The position numbers and the translations under genes were made by a program. The notes under the pieces were generated by a model, which was given only the letters and a program-made list of their open reading frames with translations, was not told where the DNA came from and did not search any database. Below are positions 40,595-43,326 of a stretch of DNA of 43,326 nt, piece by piece; within the stretch, counting starts at the first letter, position 1; every line of letters starts with the position of its first letter. This DNA is from Acetobacteraceae bacterium (GTDB lineage: Bacteria; Pseudomonadota; Alphaproteobacteria; Acetobacterales; Acetobacteraceae): positions 1 through 43,326 of the forward strand of contig JAMXLO010000059.1 of assembly GCA_024280945.1 (NCBI GenBank). Direction: 5' to 3'.

Positions 40595-41431
40595 CTAAAC
40601 CGCGGGCTTGGCACTTTGCACAATATCCCCGTACAGCACGCGGATGACCACGAACCAGCCATAGCGCGTATCGACACTGGAGCCATCGGGTCCGATCAGC
40701 ATCCCATCGGCCGTTGTCGGAACATGCTTCATGGTGACGGCGTCATCGACATTGCCACCGACCACCGTCAGCACGCCGCTGTCGACGCGAACGACCACGT
40801 CGCAGTGCGATGGGAAACGCCCGACGGGCAATGCGTCGTAGTCGGGCGGCGTCGCAATGTCGCGGCTATGACAGATCAGGTCACCCGCCTGCGCCGCATA
40901 GGAATTCGGCGGCTCTGCGGCAATGACCCAACCGTTGGCCTGGCCAAGCTTCATCTGCTTGGCGATGTTGATGTAGTCGGAATGGGTCGCGGTATAAGGA
41001 AATCGCCCGCCGGCACCGGCAATTCGCATCACATAGGAAATGAAGATCGCCGACCAGGCGTAGATGCCGTCCTGGCCCGCGGAAAACGCGACGCCGCTGC
41101 CGTCATGCATCCCGGTCCATCCCGCGTCGGGATCGCCGGGATTGAGCCCTTCCCAAGAGTATTCGCCGACCCGCTGCCACAGCCCTTGCTGTCGCTCCGC
41201 TTTGTCCTGCGGCGTGGCCGGGCGATAGGTCCCTGGCGGGTTGTCGTCCACCAACGAGCCGAACAGCCGCCATTCGCGCAGCGCAATCGCCACCACGGCG
41301 TCGCGCGAGAACGGTTCGTACGGAACGCGCGCGAACGGCGGAATATGCTGGTCTACCGAAGGCGCCCGCGGCGCCGCAGGCCCGGCGCAGGCCATTAGCG
41401 GCGTCGGGACGAGCAACAGGGCACGCGGCAT
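40595..41431 (-). CDS. DUF2272 family lipoprotein
   Basis: A 278-aa protein with a lipoprotein signal: ALLLVPTPLMAC, with C15 in an L-M-A-C lipobox. The mature part is DUF2272. It shows FAGQ-like FSAGQDGIYAWSAIFISYVM, the stretch FPYTATHSDYINIAKQ, AQAGDLICHSR, and SHCDVVVRVDSGVLTVVGGN, ending in GWFVVIRV. The C/H/S pattern (ICHS, then SHCDVVV and GGN) recalls CHAP/NlpC-like cysteine peptidases, so a cell-wall or peptide hydrolase is possible but unproven. The ATG at 41431 puts the lipobox at the right distance. The frame remains open to 41533, where the longer form would lack a clean signal. Confidence 0.8.
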   Translation of the reverse strand: MPRALLLVPTPLMACAGPAAPRAPSVDQHIPPFARVPYEPFSRDAVVAIALREWRLFGSLVDDNPPGTYRPATPQDKAERQQGLWQRVGEYSWEGLNPGDPDAGWTGMHDGSGVAFSAGQDGIYAWSAIFISYVMRIAGAGGRFPYTATHSDYINIAKQMKLGQANGWVIAAEPPNSYAAQAGDLICHSRDIATPPDYDALPVGRFPSHCDVVVRVDSGVLTVVGGNVDDAVTMKHVPTTADGMLIGPDGSSVDTRYGWFVVIRVLYGDIVQSAKPAV

Positions 41432-41545
41432 CGCCGCCAGTATCCGATCGCAGAGGAGCGTGAGTCGCGTGCGACACACGATCTGCCGCGTGAATCGGAT
41501 ACTCAAACCAAAGAGCGACGTGCCGACTTTCACTGACAGTCGGCA

Positions 41546-42634
41546 CTAGGATCGTTCGGGAAACAGCCCGTGCAGTCCTCGGGCGCTGGCCTCGCAGCGT
41601 CCGCGCTCGGTGATCAGCCCCGTCACCAGCCGCGCCGGCGTCACGTCGAACGCCGGGTTGGCGGCAGCGCTGTCAACCGGTGCCACGCGCACGGTGGCAA
41701 TCTTCCCGTCTGTGGTGCGACCCGTGACGTCGGTGACCTCCGCCGCGCTGCGTTGCTCGATCGGGATTTCATCCACCCCATCCGATACGGCCCAATCGAT
41801 CGTGGTCGATGGCAGCGCAACCCAGAACGGCACCCCGTTGTCGTGCGCGGCCAGCGCCTTCAGGTAAGTGCCGATCTTGTTGGCGACGTCGCCGGTGCGG
41901 GTCACCCGGTCGGTGCCGACGATCACCAGGTCGACCTCGCCATGCTGCATCAGGTGGCCGCCCGCGTTGTCGGCCACGACGGTGTGCGCCACGCCATGCC
42001 GCCCCAGCTCCCATGCGGTCAGCGCCGCGCCCTGATTGCGCGGTCGTGTCTCGTCCACCCAGACATGCAGATCGACCCCGGCATCATATGCGCGATAGAT
42101 CGGTGCCAGTGCCGTCCCCCAATCGACCGTTGCCAGCCAGCCCGCGTTGCAATGTGTCAGGACGTTCACACGGCGGCCCGGCTTCACCGCCTGCTCGATC
42201 AGCTTCAGGCCATGACGCCCGATCGCCTCGTTCTGTGCGACGTCCTCGTCGGCGATTGCGGCTGCCTCCTCGTAGGCAATGCGGACGCGGTCTGCCGCGG
42301 GCGTGTTGCGCAGGCGGGTCAACATGCGCTCGAGCGCCCAGCGCAGGTTGATCGCCGTCGGCCGCGTCGCAGCGAGCAGCGCCGCGTCGCGCTCCATCGC
42401 CTCCGAGGAGGCGTCCTGTCGCACGGCCAGGCACAGCCCATAGGCCGCCGCCGCGCCGATCAGCGGCGCACCGCGCACCTGCATTGAACGGATTGCATGC
42501 GCGGCCTGCGCCATGTCGGTCAACCGCACGATCTCAAGCGACCACGGCAGCTTGGTCTGGTCGATGATGCGTATCGACCAGCCGTCGTCGGGATCGACCC
42601 AGATGGTGCGGTAAGCAACGCCGCCGATGCGCAT
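41546..42634 (-). CDS. mtnA: S-methyl-5-thioribose-1-phosphate isomerase
   Basis: A 362-aa enzyme of the eIF2B-alpha-like family. Catalytic residues are C162 in [16 protein letters not shown] and D242 in [19 protein letters not shown], matching C160/D240 of the Bacillus enzyme. Substrate-binding [13 protein letters not shown] and NLRWAL are present. It isomerises methylthioribose-1-phosphate to methylthioribulose-1-phosphate in methionine salvage from SAM by-products. The ATG at 42634 follows AGAGGA. The gene starts 4 nt after the UPF0262 stop. No other mtn gene is in the window, so the pathway is completed elsewhere or this enzyme feeds a different MTR-1-P route. Confidence 0.92.
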   Translation of the reverse strand: MRIGGVAYRTIWVDPDDGWSIRIIDQTKLPWSLEIVRLTDMAQAAHAIRSMQVRGAPLIGAAAAYGLCLAVRQDASSEAMERDAALLAATRPTAINLRWALERMLTRLRNTPAADRVRIAYEEAAAIADEDVAQNEAIGRHGLKLIEQAVKPGRRVNVLTHCNAGWLATVDWGTALAPIYRAYDAGVDLHVWVDETRPRNQGAALTAWELGRHGVAHTVVADNAGGHLMQHGEVDLVIVGTDRVTRTGDVANKIGTYLKALAAHDNGVPFWVALPSTTIDWAVSDGVDEIPIEQRSAAEVTDVTGRTTDGKIATVRVAPVDSAAANPAFDVTPARLVTGLITERGRCEASARGLHGLFPERS

Positions 42635-42638
42635 GGTT

Positions 42639-43127
42639 TCAGATCCTCTGGTGCAGCACGCAGACCAGCGTGAACAGCCGCCGCGCCGTGCCGAAGTCGA
42701 TGGCGATCTTTCCTGCAAGCCTCTGTCGCATCAGCGTGGCCCCTTCGTCGTGCAGACCGCGACGTCCCATATCGATCGCCTGGATGCGTTCCGCCCGACC
42801 TTCTTCCACCGCCTTGATGTGGCTATCCACCAGCAACTGGTAATCCTTCACCAGCCGACGGAACGGCCCCAACGCCAGGCCGATCGCCGTCAGCCTGGTG
42901 CCGTTGGCGCGGCGGATGTCAAAGACCAGCTTCCCGTCTGCGACCGATAGATGCAGCACGAAGGGACCATGCGTTCCACCCGCTCTCCCGAGCAGCGGCA
43001 CGAAATGGTTTTCGGCTGCCAGATCAGCCACCGCCTGAGCGCGATCGGCCTCCAGTGCCGGTGGCAGTTGGGAGGGGATCTGTCCGTCCAGCACCACGCG
43101 GGACAGACGCCCCGGGGCTAAATTCAT
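42639..43127 (-). CDS. UPF0262 family protein
   Basis: A 162-aa protein of UPF0262, a family confined largely to alphaproteobacteria. The conserved C-terminal block is clear: [16 protein letters not shown], then [19 protein letters not shown] and [17 protein letters not shown]. The N-terminal half carries [19 protein letters not shown] and [19 protein letters not shown]. Its function is unknown. The ATG overlaps the DUF983 stop (ATGA on the minus strand), and mtnA follows 4 nt after its stop. The three genes therefore form one translationally coupled unit. Confidence 0.9.
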   Translation of the reverse strand: MNLAPGRLSRVVLDGQIPSQLPPALEADRAQAVADLAAENHFVPLLGRAGGTHGPFVLHLSVADGKLVFDIRRANGTRLTAIGLALGPFRRLVKDYQLLVDSHIKAVEEGRAERIQAIDMGRRGLHDEGATLMRQRLAGKIAIDFGTARRLFTLVCVLHQRI

Positions 43128-43326
43128 CCTGGTTCAGGGTCAGGGTTCAGCATGTTGAAGCGCAGCATCAACCCGACGATGGCGCCTTTGATCGGCCGTA
43201 GCAGCCCGAGCGACAGGACCAGCGTCAGGGGCAGGAAGATGACCGACAGAAGCCACATTGGGGGGTCTGACATCTTCTGCATCGCCAGCATCGCCGGGAT
43301 CACGATGTGTCCGACGATCAGGATGG
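43124..43326 (-). CDS. DUF983 family membrane protein, 5' end beyond window
   Basis: The last 67 codons of a minus-strand gene enter from the right edge and end in a TGA that overlaps the UPF0262 start. The visible sequence has two hydrophobic helices: ILIVGHIVIPAMLAMQK, and after the loop MSDPPMWLLS the helix VIFLPLTLVLSLGLLRPIKG. It ends in [19 protein letters not shown]. The PPLW-type loop followed by LPLTLLLSLGLLRPLKG is the C-terminal signature of DUF983 proteins. Their N-terminal half, absent here, normally carries CxxC zinc-finger pairs. The function of the family is unknown. Confidence 0.8.
   Translation of the reverse strand, partial: ILIVGHIVIPAMLAMQKMSDPPMWLLSVIFLPLTLVLSLGLLRPIKGAIVGLMLRFNMLNPDPEPG

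Noticed and set aside
1-43326. CRISPR arrays, tRNA/rRNA genes, prophage, restriction or toxin-antitoxin defence modules
   Set aside because: Reading both strands showed no regularly spaced repeats, tRNA arms, integrase, methylase-nuclease pairs or toxin-like small gene pairs. The only methyltransferase-like remnant (5775-6563) has no nuclease partner.

Overview
This 43.3-kb window reads as chromosome from a high-GC alphaproteobacterium. The UPF0262 gene, the Entner-Doudoroff genes eda/kdgK, the GC-rich third codon positions and the gene families point to Rhodospirillales, probably Acetobacteraceae. No 16S or other marker is present, so the family assignment is inference. Genes are tightly packed with many 1-4 nt stop/start overlaps. 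I saw no tRNA, rRNA, CRISPR array, transposase or phage gene. Both window edges cut genes: a cyclase-family hydrolase on the left and a DUF983 protein on the right.

Layout: (a) 1-5.6 kb holds a cyclase-family hydrolase and a nitronate monooxygenase. A convergent xanthine phosphoribosyltransferase/CsaA pair follows, then a gamma-glutamyltransferase/amidase pair. (b) 5.8-6.6 kb holds a SAM-methyltransferase gene broken by three +1 frameshifts. (c) 6.6-12.8 kb holds a serine hydrolase diverging from a Crp/Fnr regulator. Downstream is an envelope-directed run: secreted alpha/beta hydrolase, 839-aa membrane protein with a spermidine-synthase-like centre, and a Tat-type protein-isoaspartate methyltransferase. 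(d) 12.8-22.3 kb has two minus-strand genes of visibly lower GC (a phosphodiesterase-superfamily protein and a Tat-type amidohydrolase), each with a related palindromic repeat just upstream. Between them lie two crotonase-fold genes lacking the usual catalytic glutamates, an MscS channel and an ArsR-AHSA1-DUF899-MFS operon with palindromes at its promoter. (e) 22.3-26.9 kb is a minus-strand operon: CNNM/CorC-type membrane protein, a heptose-phosphate guanylyltransferase/phosphatase fusion and a tandem CaiB-type CoA-transferase.

(f) 28.0-34.7 kb is the most interesting part. Seven plus-strand genes, mostly coupled, run eda, kdgK, Tat-type beta-carbonic anhydrase, MBOAT O-acyltransferase, membrane-anchored SGNH-like protein, acyl carrier protein, fatty acyl-AMP ligase. 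The last four have the same four-part logic as DltB, DltD, DltC and DltA of the D-alanylation system. Here the amino-acid ligase is replaced by a fatty acyl-AMP ligase, which suggests a Dlt-like system that puts an acyl chain on an extracytoplasmic acceptor.

(g) 34.6-43.3 kb is housekeeping and accessory: an M81/MlrC-like peptidase, a quinone oxidoreductase and a cysteine synthase diverging from a rhodanese. These are followed by an unrecognised polytopic membrane protein, a Spy/CpxP-like periplasmic protein behind an FNR-type box, a DUF2272 lipoprotein, methylthioribose-1-phosphate isomerase, UPF0262 and the DUF983 fragment.
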